From Eutreptiella sp. 'Long Island Sound 2002' (lineage: Eukaryota; Euglenozoa; Euglenophyceae; Eutreptiales; Eutreptiaceae): a stretch of DNA of 64,000 nucleotides. The position numbers and the translations under genes were made by a program. Position 1 is the first letter of the stretch, and every line of letters begins with the position of its first letter. Positions 46,911 through 59,005 of this stretch are shown piece by piece. A model generated the notes under the pieces. The model made no database searches, was not told the origin of the DNA, and was given only the letters and a program-made list of their open reading frames with translations. The DNA is taken from NCBI GenBank assembly GCA_964036045.1, contig OZ038382.1, positions 2,316,612 to 2,380,611 on the forward strand, in the 5' to 3' direction.

Positions 46911-48182
46911 ACAGGCACGGGTGGGGAATGGAAAAAAAAAAGATGCACGGCGCGCGTGTGGCGCACTGATGCTCCCCCATGAACCCTTCAGCCCCCGCCC
47001 CCATAAAGGGGGCCAATGAACGAAATGGGAGTGCATTGCCTTCAAGCCAATCATCATACCAATCATTGTGTACATTGAAGTGCGGAATGTACCGTGTGCC
47101 GTCCCATAACGCATGACCCCGTAACCACCAACAGGCACATTTGGGCAGTGGGGGAACGCCTGCCCGGTGCACGGCCGGCGCATTCCCGGCGCGCTACCTT
47201 TGTATTAAGTATCCTATCTCTAGCCCCAACTTTATCCCCACCTAGGGAAGTTCCCCAAGTAGACTGCAATAGACCGCACACCTTGCCTGCAAGGCACCTT
47301 GCATAGGCCGAAATATGAGAATTCAACGACACAAAATGTCATCCCCACCACTTCCAACCACCACCCTTGCCATCATCATAAACTGGGTGCAAAGGATGGG
47401 CTAGATTCTTAGACACGGCGAGAAGGTTCTCCACGTTGTTTGGTGAGGGGGGGGCAAAAACAAAGCAGATGATGAGCCACCACGGCGCCCTGTGGCACAC
47501 GCCCTTGTTCTCTAGGATGGCTGCCAGCCTCTTTTGTATCCCACTACACCCGCTACAGAACCCTTGTGCATAATGTACTATGGGGCAAAATGATGTTTCG
47601 TAAGCGAAACCGGGACTCCTTGTCCCACAGTGGTAGTCCTCAACTCCCATTGGACGCCAAATGCAAAGCAGATGCCAGCGTAAAAACTGTTAAAAAAAAC
47701 ACAAAATGTGATATGCAATATTCTTGGCTCTGAGTTTGAGGAGAGATGGCAAGGGGAAGGTGGCCACCAGGGGGATACAGCTGGCCAAACTGTAGGTGCA
47801 TCACCACAAGACTTGTGGGCATTGTGGCCACAATCTGCATGGGTTTGGCCCTCTCATGCTGAAGGATATGTTTGGCACTGGCACTTTTTCTAGAAAGTAC
47901 TGCCTTTGCAGTGGGCCGGTAGCCAAGATAATATGCTTGAGTGTTGCATGGGTATTACTTTCAGTTTGTGGGCTAATGTGAAGGCATTATTTCCATATTT
48001 GGTCTTCAGTTACAAGTCAGATCGAAGGGATGGCTTCAACACAACCCCTCCAACACGAACTTCAGCTTTATATTGTACAGTGAATGCAGGAACGTAGAAA
48101 GAACAGTTTTCAGAGTTTCAAACATACCTGCTGGCACATGTACAAACGCCATGGGCACGTTGTCTTTGAAGCGGGCTACAAG

Positions 48183-50465
48183 TCAACATGGGATGGGGCA
48201 GGCTGTATGACGGGGTGGAGAGAAGACTTCATGGATTACAAAATCTGCCAGGGTGAACTGGCTGAAAAAATCCCTGAGTAGCCTCTTGTCCCGCTTGGGA
48301 GAGAAACGTAAAATGGACTCGGTCCTGCCCAGCGCTGCTCCGTCCCAAGCCGTGGTGTATAGTATAGGCACTTCGAGCCCTGCAATGGACACCCACGCAA
48401 TTAGTTGCTCACCTGGCGCCCAGAACCCTGCCGCCGGACACGTGTTGACGTGTTCTTTCGCCTTATCCGGGGCAAACGCCCTGTCCGAATGCGCCCAAAT
48501 CCCTTCAAACCTGACGAAGTCGCCCTGCCCCATCAGTGGCGTGAATTGACTAGGACCTGGCACCACCACTTGTATGTCTGGAAAGCCCTGGTCGTTAACC
48601 TCTGTTTGCCAGGCCTCTTGAAAACTGGACGTGTCCTCATGCAGGTTTGTGTGCTCTTTCCAGATTGCCCACATCTCTGACTGTGGGGCCAACAGGCATC
48701 CACCGATGGGAACCCCTGCCTTCCCCTGCTCCAGAATGAGGGGCCCTAGTGTAAAGACTGTGTTCATGAAAAGTTCCCACGTCACATATTGCAATACAAA
48801 GGAAACAGGTATATTCCAGAACATATCTTCAGCACCCTTCCCTAGTCTGTCAAGTATCTTGTCACCTCCCCTGTGTACAGCAAAGAACGTGATGGGGCGC
48901 TTACGCTGGGTACCCAGATGGGAGACAGCCCATAAAAAAGACTGCAGGACTTCCTCTTTGGGAATTTCCCAATACATGTCCTGCATGTCTTGCTCACATA
49001 CTTTCACACAGGAGGTGTCAGAGGATAGGCGTATGCATGCCTGACCAAAATCTCTGGTGCCCAGCATGAGGGGAAACCCGATGGTTGTACTGTCCAGGTA
49101 CAGAAGTTTTACCAAAACCTGCAGGCATCTGCCAATTACTATGGCATACCGCTTCATTGGCACTTTGCAGAACGCAATGACGTCTCTCCACTTTAACAGG
49201 GCCTCAGCCCCATGTTCTACAGACTTCCATTTAAGCATAGAGAACAGCGTGGGGGGGCACAGGGAAGGGGCCAAGTGTACAGATACATCTTCAGTGCACA
49301 GGAGTGACTGAAAAAACCGCTCAGCCTGGGAGGGTTCCAGCAGGTCTGGATGTCCCAGATGCAGGGAACATGCTTGTGCCAGGACACCCCCATCCCTCGC
49401 CCTCCGCACAATTTCCTTGACAGCAAGCACCTTGGCATGTCGTACAGTGGAACCCCATCCCCATATACTGAACTTGTCTCCAAAAATCACGTCCATAAGC
49501 AGATGGGTGTCCAGCAATTTTCTGCACACTCCACTGGCCACGTGCAATTTTTTATCAAAGACTCCCCCCACCATGCCCGTCTCATGGACCTGCCTGGATA
49601 TGTTCAGCACTGAGTTACCCAACAAGCCAGGAAACTGCACACTCAGGAGAGCTGTGTCCTGGGCACAGAGTTTCGCAATGTCAGCCATGAGGTCACTGAC
49701 ATTAACACCGATGAGGGGTTCAGTGGGGTCTGGGTGCAGAAAAGACAGTGGGAGCTTCATGGTATCAAGGCGTGCCTGCAAACTACTCAGTTGAGACTGG
49801 ACCTCGTCATCTGTCGGGAGGCATGCTGTCCGTGCGTGACCTCCCAGGACAGTGCCTGCTGAAACTCCGAAAACTGTCGCCCACTACCCTGGGAACCGGA
49901 AAATAACATGCCCAATGTCATTGCTCAGGCAGGGATATTGTCTCATCCATGCCATACACAGACACTTCTTCCGATTGATGCAGGTAAGGGCCGTTCGCTT
50001 GGCCAGTTCCCAGACACCATCGGGCACATGGTCAACTTTCCCACCTACTGATTTTCCCTGAATTAGGAGTTGGGTGCACCTCAATTTTCCAAAGAGTCGT
50101 CGCGACGAGAGACAATTCCGGACAATGGTGGGTGAGGCTGGCCGTGGACCTCGTTTCAGGATGTCACACACCCGCACAGGGGCCCGTTTTGACGTAGACA
50201 CAACAGACTTGCAAAGGTCTTGGAGGGGGGCAGGCATAGGTGACTTGGAGAAAAGGGCCTGCACCGTGACTTTTATAGCGCGCTGCGTCGTCGCGCACAG
50301 CGTAGGGGTGCGCAGCACCACGCGTCGAGGCATGGAAAAGCGGCACTTTTCCTTGAGTACACGTTGCAACAACCTAAACAATGCTTCATAGACCTTCGGT
50401 TTCACATAGTGTTTGCATTCCACAGTCAGTGCAATCAGTTCATTGATCCCTTGGTATGTGCACAC
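48183..50465 (-). pseudogene. Reverse-transcriptase-like reading frame with one in-frame stop
   Basis: A single frame runs 50465 to 48183 (about 760 codons), interrupted only by TAG at 49886-49884; the text continues in frame on both sides (RFPG, stop, WATVFGVSAG). The C-terminal half contains QDMYWEIPKEEVLQSFLWAV and AEDMFWNIPVSFVLQYVTWE, which look like reverse-transcriptase motif A, and GVPIGGCLLAP, which looks like motif B. No clear motif C (YxDD) is found before the stop at 48183. A second stop lies two codons upstream of the GTG at 50465. This is probably a decayed retroelement of a divergent type; the identification rests on short motifs. The frame's length despite decay suggests either a recent insertion or a read-through or frame-edited gene. 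No LTRs were identified. Confidence 0.4.
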
Positions 50466-50686
50466 ATCCTAACGGGGATTTTGGTTTATCGCTGTGCATG
50501 CCATCTACCCATGATTCTTCTATGCCAGGGGGCATGTGCAGCCAAAGGGATGGTGGGGAAGGTGTAGTTTGGGTCTATGATGCAGCTTTTGGTTGGAACA
50601 GGCGGTATCCAGGGTGATGGAAGAGGTCAGTCAAGCGCCTACGTGCTATGGACCTGCATTATGCATTATGCATCCACCCCACCCCC

Positions 50687-51290
50687 CCTAATTGACCCCC
50701 CCCCCCCCCTAATTGACCCCCTTGGGATTTCCCAACTCCCCTGTGTCACATAGGGTTTTGCTATGAGACAGGGCATTCTCGCCTTTGGCCCACGGGCTGT
50801 GCCACCTGAAAATCCCAATGTGGGTGCTGCCATTATTTCGGGATCTATACCTCAACCCAGCAAAGGTGAAGAGTTAGTGGAGGATGTGGGGCCTAAAGGA
50901 CGTAGAGATTTGGATAACTACCAACGGGCTGAGAGTGGGTTGGTTCACAGCCAAAAGAAGTGCAAAAGGACTTTTTGACTGTCAACCCAGAACAACGAAA
51001 CCTAGCCACGACCTCTCATTTGTTTCATGTCTCATTCTTTGGCAAATGTCCTTTCTGCTAGGACCTCCATCCAATCCTTATGTTGCTTGTGGACTTCACC
51101 TTACTATTTGTACCGCAATTGATTCAAACCAGTGTTTTGCACTATTGTACGTGGCTCGCCCATTGGGGCCCCATGTAGGGTCAGCGGTCGGGGTGAGGAT
51201 TTGACCCCCCCCCTAATTGACCCCCCCCCCTAATTGACCCCCCTGGGGGTTTGGGCCTTCCGGGGGGGGGTCAATTAGGGGGGGGGGTGG
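50687..51290. repeat. CTAATTGACCCCC repeats in direct and inverted orientation
   Basis: CCCCCTAATTGACCCCC occurs in pairs at 50687-50722 and 51211-51243, and inverted (GGGGTCAATTAGGGGGG) at 51262-51290. They bracket about 500 bp that shows no domain. A separate 40-bp block (GACAAGGGCAAAATACTGCT and on) at 51446-51490 recurs at 52960-52998. Confidence 0.6.
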
Positions 51291-51611
51291 TATGCACAGG
51301 AGAGAGCTACCAGCAGTGCGGGTATCCGCGATGCCTGAACTCCCACACCACATGGCTAAAATTGGATTCCACACACACCGCGCCTGTGGCAATGTTGGCA
51401 GCCTTATTGGCTACCGCGACCGCGAGACCGTGGATGAGCGGGCCAAAAGCGGGACAAGGGCAAAATACTGCTCACTGGACCACAGGCTGAGACAAGAATA
51501 GGTGCAAGCACACATTCACATGGCCCAATCACTTTCAGGCCACTCATGCACTCTACTCTCTCGGCCCCGCCTTTTGTATTCACCATGCTTTTAACAAACA
51601 TACAAACCCAT

Positions 51612-52238
51612 TCACGTATGTACGGTGACCCAAATTGATCCACGATTGCACACTCCTGAAATACACAAACATGTAACATCGCTTTTGCACACCATTGTCA
51701 TGATGCCAACGCGCTTGTATCTGTGGCACACTGTCTTGCACACACCATAGACAATGCCAGCAAGGTCGGTACAAATGGTGTTCGGGGCAATGCATGTTCC
51801 ACGGTCAGGGAAACATGGAATTGGTGTGTGCAACGCAATGCCAAAGGCAACGAGCAAAAGCTCCACAGTGTCAAAAAGACATAACTTGCAATTTAGCATA
51901 CCGGCCAGAACTTTGTCTTTCAAGCCCCACCTGATGGTAGGGCCATCACATTGCACCTGGACTTCCAGAAAAGTGAGAGACCTTCCCATTTGTTCATCGT
52001 CAAGGGGGAGGTTGTACAATTTCTCAAAAAATGATTTCAAGCGTTGTGTCCAAAAGGGGAAGCGTGCGAGGCACAGGGACACCGGAAACTTACAAACACA
52101 AATGGTGGCGTATGTGATGTTACGTGAGTAGACAAAAACCCACAGCAGTTCGCACACGAAGGCGTACTCTGTCATCATGCGTGATTGCCGAACATTAGTG
52201 ATGCTGAAATGCAGGGAATTCCGTGCCTCTAAAACCAA
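51612..52238 (-). pseudogene. Fragment resembling the C-terminal part of a reverse transcriptase
   Basis: A 208-codon frame contains LKSFFEKLYNLPLDDEQMGR then SLTFLEVQVQCDGPTIRWGL, similar to the region after motif C in reverse transcriptases (the FLE/FLD motif). The expected motif C position reads VFVYSRNITYA, without DD. It lies upstream, in transcription sense, of the RT-like frame at 48183-50465, so it cannot be that frame's own C-terminus. It is most likely part of a second, damaged copy of the same element family. Function lost if so. Confidence 0.35.
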
Positions 52239-55131
52239 CCATTAGGCTGCAAATTTTGATGATGATGCTTCAAGTGTGACGTGAAGGGACGTAAAATGCA
52301 ACATGCCCTTCACAAATTGTGACATGCCAAGCCCACAGGTCAATGACAATTCGGCGTTGTGTCAAATGACAGACATGCCGAGCAATGAGGATTCCAATCG
52401 ATCTCCATAGACCAAAGGAAGATTACGACTATTGTAAGAGCTGCAATTGCGAGGGATGTTAAAAGACATTCGAATGCTGCAACTTCTCCAACAATAGGTT
52501 GGCTTGGGGTCGACCCAAGACGCGGCACTTGAGTACGATGGAAATCATCCATTTTTAGCAACGCTAAAACTTAGTTGTGTCAGCATTCCTACAACATGGG
52601 AAAGAATTGAGACTCGAGATCTGAAGAAGTGAATGTTGAAAGAACCCATTTGAGACTAAAGGCACACTAAGCACGCAATAAAGAGCCAAGAAAGAACCCC
52701 CCCCCCAATTTTTGTTTTGTCTAAGCCATCCTTGGAGGCTCTCCTTTTCAATGGCAATGAGCTCATGTCTCGCAAATATTGTTGCACAGTGACCCAGGAG
52801 TAGCAGGATGTAGTAGTTGGCTCGTGAAGGGACCGCTTGGAGAGCGTGACCAATCACCTTTCATCGCACCGAATGGAATGGATTACCAACGCGGAATTTT
52901 CTCACCTCATTGACCTGCACCTCCTCTTACTTACTTCACAACACGTAGGAGCAAGCAAAAAGCGAGACAAAGGCAAACACTGCTCACTGGACCATAGGCG
53001 AAAAAAAATAGACACTCAGAAAGACAACACGTAGGGCGTACTCACTTGTCTTGCTTGTAGGATAGTGTCCCAACAATTTCATTGCTTTGTAGTAGTTTGC
53101 GATGTGAATCCGATGTTACGATGCAACTCACTGTCTTGTTCGTACTCAGTCTCTCATGCGCAACACCCCCAAAATGCCCCGAAACGGATGGCTACCTATG
53201 TATCCCCAATTGGCTCTTCCTCCATATTGTTCAAGTCAAAGGGTAGGTACATCAATGGCAACCCTAGCGAATACTACCAAGCCTCTAAACCTCTTGACCC
53301 GTGCTAGCCGCAGCTCGCTGTTGCTAGACGCTGGCCAACACGTCGTTGGTCTCTGTGTGCCGGGCGGACGGCAAGTGCAGCTCCGATGGACCAAATGCGT
53401 CTTCCTCTTTTCAGGGCAAAATGAAATGTGCCTTCCAACAACCATATCTTGAGGGAAATACCTTACATGCCAACCACGTTACACAAGTAGCACTGATAGC
53501 CTTGACCTCCTACAGATCTCATGACATCATCATGCGGACGCAGTGACATTGTCATGTGTTGCAATGCCAAAGATTTTTTTTGTTTTTTTTCGGCTGCGAT
53601 TGATGAAAGTTGCTATGTAAAAAAGTATTTGAGCTTTCGGGTCAGCGTATGCTTGCGGCCAGCTCCCCGTCGTCGTTTGGTTCTTTGGCACCTTTGGGGT
53701 GTGGAATGGGGCAAGAAAACGGTGCAATAGTTTGCTCCCTCTTTTGTTGTATGCCAACACCTCTTTGGGCGCATTCGGTGGAGCTCATGGGGCTTCCATC
53801 CCGAGAGGAAAAGGGAACCCCTAAGCCGTTGCACAGGTTGGAATTCAAGATTTATCATCTTGGTTTCCTCATACACGTTGCAAGTAGCAAGTCTTGAAGC
53901 TCTGTGGATCCACGTCAAAAACCACCGACCAAGCATAAATGGGAGCCTCCTAAGTGGCACGATTCTCTTCGTCCGTCACTTGATAGGTGTCCAATTGGAA
54001 AGCACCACCAATGCTTGTGACCAATGCTCAGGGAACACTTCTGCTTAGCTCTCTCATTCACCACCATCTTTTTCCAAATGGAGAAAAATGGGTGTGCAAG
54101 TCTTTTGGTGGAAACCTCAAAATGATTTTCGCTAGAAATCGCCTCATCAGAATGATTGTTTAACTAAAGCCCAGGCACAGGCACTGATCACGAAGGTGCG
54201 GTCAAATATGTCAGCAATTGTGCTCCTTTGGTGACATGAAATCTAATCTATGAGGATGTTTTTTCCACACGTTCCTTTGTGCAAACCCGTGCACGCGCAA
54301 TCAACAAGATGGAGAAATATCCCTCAAGCTATAGACACAAGGGTGGTGCGTTGGGTATACGGTGTTCAATTATGGTGCCAGCTGTTGTAAAGGCGATGAA
54401 TCTAAGGTTATCAATGCCACAATGCCTTTCAACAAAAAAAATTTTGTTGTTCTGTTTTTCAAGACATGAATCCGACCACATTGCGCAGTCTTTTCACAAA
54501 CCTAACACTGGGATCAAGCGTTCAGCAACTTCATTGCTCTAATATTGATCAACACAAATGGACAAATTCAAGCGCACCGGTGCATTGGAAAGTTGGTCTT
54601 CTCATTCCGCCAAGGGTTCAGCTTCCATTTCGTCGTTTCAATGTGTCAACATGTCTTATGCAAGAAGCAACCATGCGATATGGTGAAATGTTTGAAGAAA
54701 ATATTGCCAGTGTATGCCATTACAATGGCGCATCGGATTACTCCCCTCAATGAACATGCAAGGGGAAGAGGAGAAGGCGAAGGAGAGGCACAAGACGGGT
54801 CTAGACGCACCCGACCCATCCCAACACCCAGGGTAAGCCTAAGGTGGCATTAATCACCTGGTGGAGAACGTCGGCACGTCTTAACCCAAGTGTCCACCGA
54901 GGTCACAAGCGTGTTCGGGAGGAAGAGGAAGAGGAAGAGTGTGCACGAGCTTTCTTTTGGAGAGCGATTCAGTTGATTCGGTTGATTGAATGTTTGATGG
55001 CAATGAGCGATAGAGCGTCTAGCGTGCGGGACAGTATCCTGAGGCCTCCTCGAAATGCGCCTGCGACTGACCCTTTTCACGCACTGTGAGCAGGACTGTG
55101 AGCGCTTTGAGGCTGGAATTGGACACGGATT
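52239..55131. other. No supported gene upstream of the RRM gene
   Basis: Frames are short. The plus frame at 54466-54753 is protein-like in composition but has no recognised motif. No promoter motif typical of eukaryotes, such as a TATA box at a sensible distance, could be assigned before the ATG at 55132. Confidence 0.4.
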
Positions 55132-58100
55132 ATGCAGCCCAGTGAAGGAAAGCGACGTCTCTTTGTTGGGCAAGGTATACCAGCCTTATTTTTAGCATGT
55201 TTAGCACTGCTGAATGGAACCACCGCTTCAAGCTATGTAGTGGCATTACCGTCGGTAACATTGCAATCGTTGCTCGAGGCCTCTGCTATTTCTTCGCTTA
55301 CAGTTCCTGCAACCGCCAAAGAGGAAGATCTTCGTCCCATATTCGCACCATACGGTGAAATTACTGAAATCTTTCTGCTTCGCAAAGATGCGGGTGAGCA
55401 CAGAGGATGCGCATTCGTCACCTATCGGGACGCGGAATCTGCTGATGCAGCCATAGCAGCAACTCACAACACACATACTCTGCACGGGGTATGTTCATTT
55501 GAGGTTTTTGCTCCCTGTACGATTCTTTGACGCTTTCCGCATGTTCACTTTGTCTCCACAAGTGTCTCCAAACGGTTTCATGTACGTCGAAGGCATGCTG
55601 CTGTGATACTGAAGGACATTCACGTGATGACGGACCAATTTCTTCTTTATGTGTTCTAGGCTTCTAGACCAATTCAAGTGTCACACGCGCAAACGCAAGG
55701 GACTCGAAACGCCTTTGGTGCCACAACACCGGTGACAAATGAGAATACGCCCACGTTGGATCCTATGATTGCGCAAAGTATCGCGGAAGCCGCAGATGCC
55801 AAGTATCCATCATCCCACGTTGTGCAAAGTGAGTTGGTCCCGTGTAGCGGAGCACCGAGAACACCCTTTGACCATGCCCATCTCATAGGAACAGATACAG
55901 CCACCGTGTGACCCTGAGTGGTGTGCCGAACACTTGGCGTTTGGAGCAAGTAAAAGGTGTGCTAATTTGCCATGTGAAGAGCGCCGAACCGTTGCTGTTG
56001 GCAAGGCAAGTGAAGGGCGCTAAACTCGCGACCAATTGCACTCTTATGTGGTAGATGTTTTCAATAACCTTGGAGAAGTATTGGACGTATGCATGCACTT
56101 GAAGAAGGATGCTTTTGACTCGACAGGTGTGCAGATATGGAACTTCGCGGCACAATATTTTCGAACACATGTTGCTACTGCTTTTGGATTTGCTTTTCGC
56201 GGCCTCCTTGTCACCATGCTACGAAGACGCCTTTGCCTTTGGGACTTCGCTCCATCTTAGGAAGCGCCACAATAATGTTGGCGACGGCGGAACAAGCTAC
56301 GGAGGCATGCAACCACATCACGTCAAAGGTGGCGAAGAGTGAACTCGCATCCACGATCAAAGCCACGTTGGTCAAAAGAAACGAAGACTTACCATCGAAC
56401 GGAAAGATCTTCGTCGGACAAATTCCAGATACCTTCACGGAAGACGATTTGAAAAATATCTTTGGACACTTCGGGACAATCGAGGATTTGAATGTATTGC
56501 GTGACCGTCAAGACCCGCAACAAAAAAGCAAAGGTTAGCGCCGGCCTCGATTGCCACTTGCATGCACAGAGGGTCGTAACGAAACCGGCATAAGGCACAT
56601 TGTGTCCTCCCGTCCGTTGTCGCGAGCTCCGACGCCTTTGGTAAAAACCAGTACGCTATCTGGTAAACTTTTGTATGGAAGTGCGCTAGACGCGGGGGGG
56701 AACACGGGGCGGACGCTGGGGAGGTATGTACTCCGGGACATAAAAGGCACGGTCCGGGTGGATACAACGTTGGTATTTTGGAAACCCTCGTGTAGCTCCC
56801 GACAAAAGTGACCTACCACCGCAAAAGTTGTGAAGAAAGGGTTGTTGCTCACCCTTTCACATCCCCCCGTCGGAACATGGCGCTTTGGGGACATAAATAT
56901 AGGCGGAACTGTGCAATGCACTTCAAGAGCGAAATTATACAAACGTGTACAAAAAGTGTTCTTTATGCAACTCGTACACTATTGCGCACATTTCGTGCAC
57001 AAAGTTGCCGCGAATCTGCCGCTTTTGAGATACGCCATGATGCATCTTCACTTTGGCACACATGTTTCAGGGTGTGCATTCATGAAATTCGTGGATCCAT
57101 CGGGCCCACTCGCAACCATATGTTTGATTCACGGCAAATTCCGATGCAAGGTATGACCGTAACGCGTGCTTCAAAGTTCTTCGAGAATCGCCTGTCCACG
57201 TCCTCAATTTGGCGCAGTATGCAAGTTTATCGTTGTGTAACGTCACTCTTCTCAGGGTCACCACCGTGTTGTTGAAATCCGCTTTGCGGAGCCGGGAGGT
57301 GGCAAATCGCATACGGTGTGTGCGCGTGCGTGCCGTATGAGGCGTTGGCAAGTGCAGCGCTTTGCTAGTCCTTGTGGTGCACCATCCAAAAATATCTTCC
57401 TCGTCTTGTTGTTGGAGCGGGCATTTGGATTGACATTTAGGCTGCCGCATGCTTTGTCTCCCTAAGTCTCCGTAAGTTCCATTCGTAGATTCGACGAGGT
57501 GAAAGCCGGTTTTTTTCCTAGGCCCGCGTGCTCGTGCGCTCTTGCGGAGGGTTCCGACGGATTGCGTGCAATCTTTTGAAGGTTGTTGATTCGGCGTTGT
57601 ACACGCTTCAACCAGCCGTCTCCCCATTGCCCGATGCCTAGTATTGGCACTTGTGGTACCATTTATTCTTATCCCTCCAGATCAAACGACCCTTAACTTG
57701 TTCACAACTTACAGCAATGACCCGAGAAATGGCGTGAGGTGAGTTCATGTCAAGTTCTATGTGTCGTCTTGCAAGTTGTTGCATGACTGTTTTTCCCAAA
57801 TGCTCTGGTCTCGTGCGATTTTTTGCAACCGCCTGGTGCTGTTTTGTTGCGGCGTTATTGTAAGCTGCGGGCGAAAAGTCGAGGCAATGTGGTAGTTGAC
57901 TCATTTGGTTGGTGACGTGCGTGAGCGCATGACTTGTGCGTGAAGAAGGTCAAAATATCAGAGATAACAAGCAGTGCAGTTTGTCGCTTTCCAAAGCACG
58001 TGAATCTGAGCGGAGCAACGTTGGATTGTTCAACTGCGTGAATTTGCTGTTGTTGCATTCCTCCCCATGCAACCAAAAGCAGAGAAACTGTGCGTTGCCA

Positions 58101-58941
58101 TGGAGTTGATGGCTCAGTGCCGCTGGTATGGACCTTTGGGCCTGTCGCAGGGCAACAAGCGATGCACCACAGGGTATGGAATCGAGTTGTACCGCCGTCC
58201 AAGTGCCCGTGGGTGCCGTCTGTAGCGCTCGCCACAAGTGACAGGGTGACGTGTTCGAGCATCCCGTCGGTCCTCAGCCATGAGCAACAGCGCATTTGAT
58301 GCAGCCCGGGAGCCCGGACAAGACGTGCCTGGGTCATCTTGTGTTGTGCGGGGATGGTGTCGAGCGCAATATCACTGCGCGTTGTCACTCTCTCCACAGT
58401 GTGGTGCAACACATACAAATTTCAGATCCGCTTGCCCCATTTGCAGCAATACGAATGCTGTCAGCCCAAACAAGTCAGGAGCAGTGTGTCACACAGCCCC
58501 TTTGCGCTGCCCATGTTTCCCCGCTCAACAGGGATCCACCGGGGCGACGATGTACACATACAACCAGAACCCTGGACAAGACCCCCAGGCCGCTTGGGCC
58601 GCATACTATCAGTATTATTACAGCCAGTACCCCAATTATGCGGGATACTATGGAGCACAGCCCTACGGAGGTGCACCCCCTTCGGCAAATCCTACGGAGC
58701 AAACCAGCGCGCCTGACCAGAATCCAAGTGTAGAAAACGCAGCTGCTGCCGGCCAAGGCGCAAGCGGAGGTGTCAGTTCATGTCCGCAATCCTGACCCAA
58801 TCCAGCTGTCTTACCCTGGCCACTCCCTCCAGAGATTTGTTGCAGGCAGAAAAGGTAGCCAAAGGATCATCACAGTGATAAAGGAGTGGGTGCACGACAA
58901 CCCCAACATGCGATACAGGCTGTTCCATGTTGGCGCAGTGG

Positions 58942-59005
<64 letters not shown>

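Larger units (their letters stand above)
44341..48182. other. No supported gene; recent duplications
   Basis: The main content is two pairs of direct repeats (described separately). The plus strand at 47.7-48.2 kb carries a broken protein-like stretch (HHKTCGHCGHNLHGFGPLML) with a Cys-x2-Cys pair, possibly a zinc-binding part of a decayed mobile element. I could not assign it. Confidence 0.4.
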
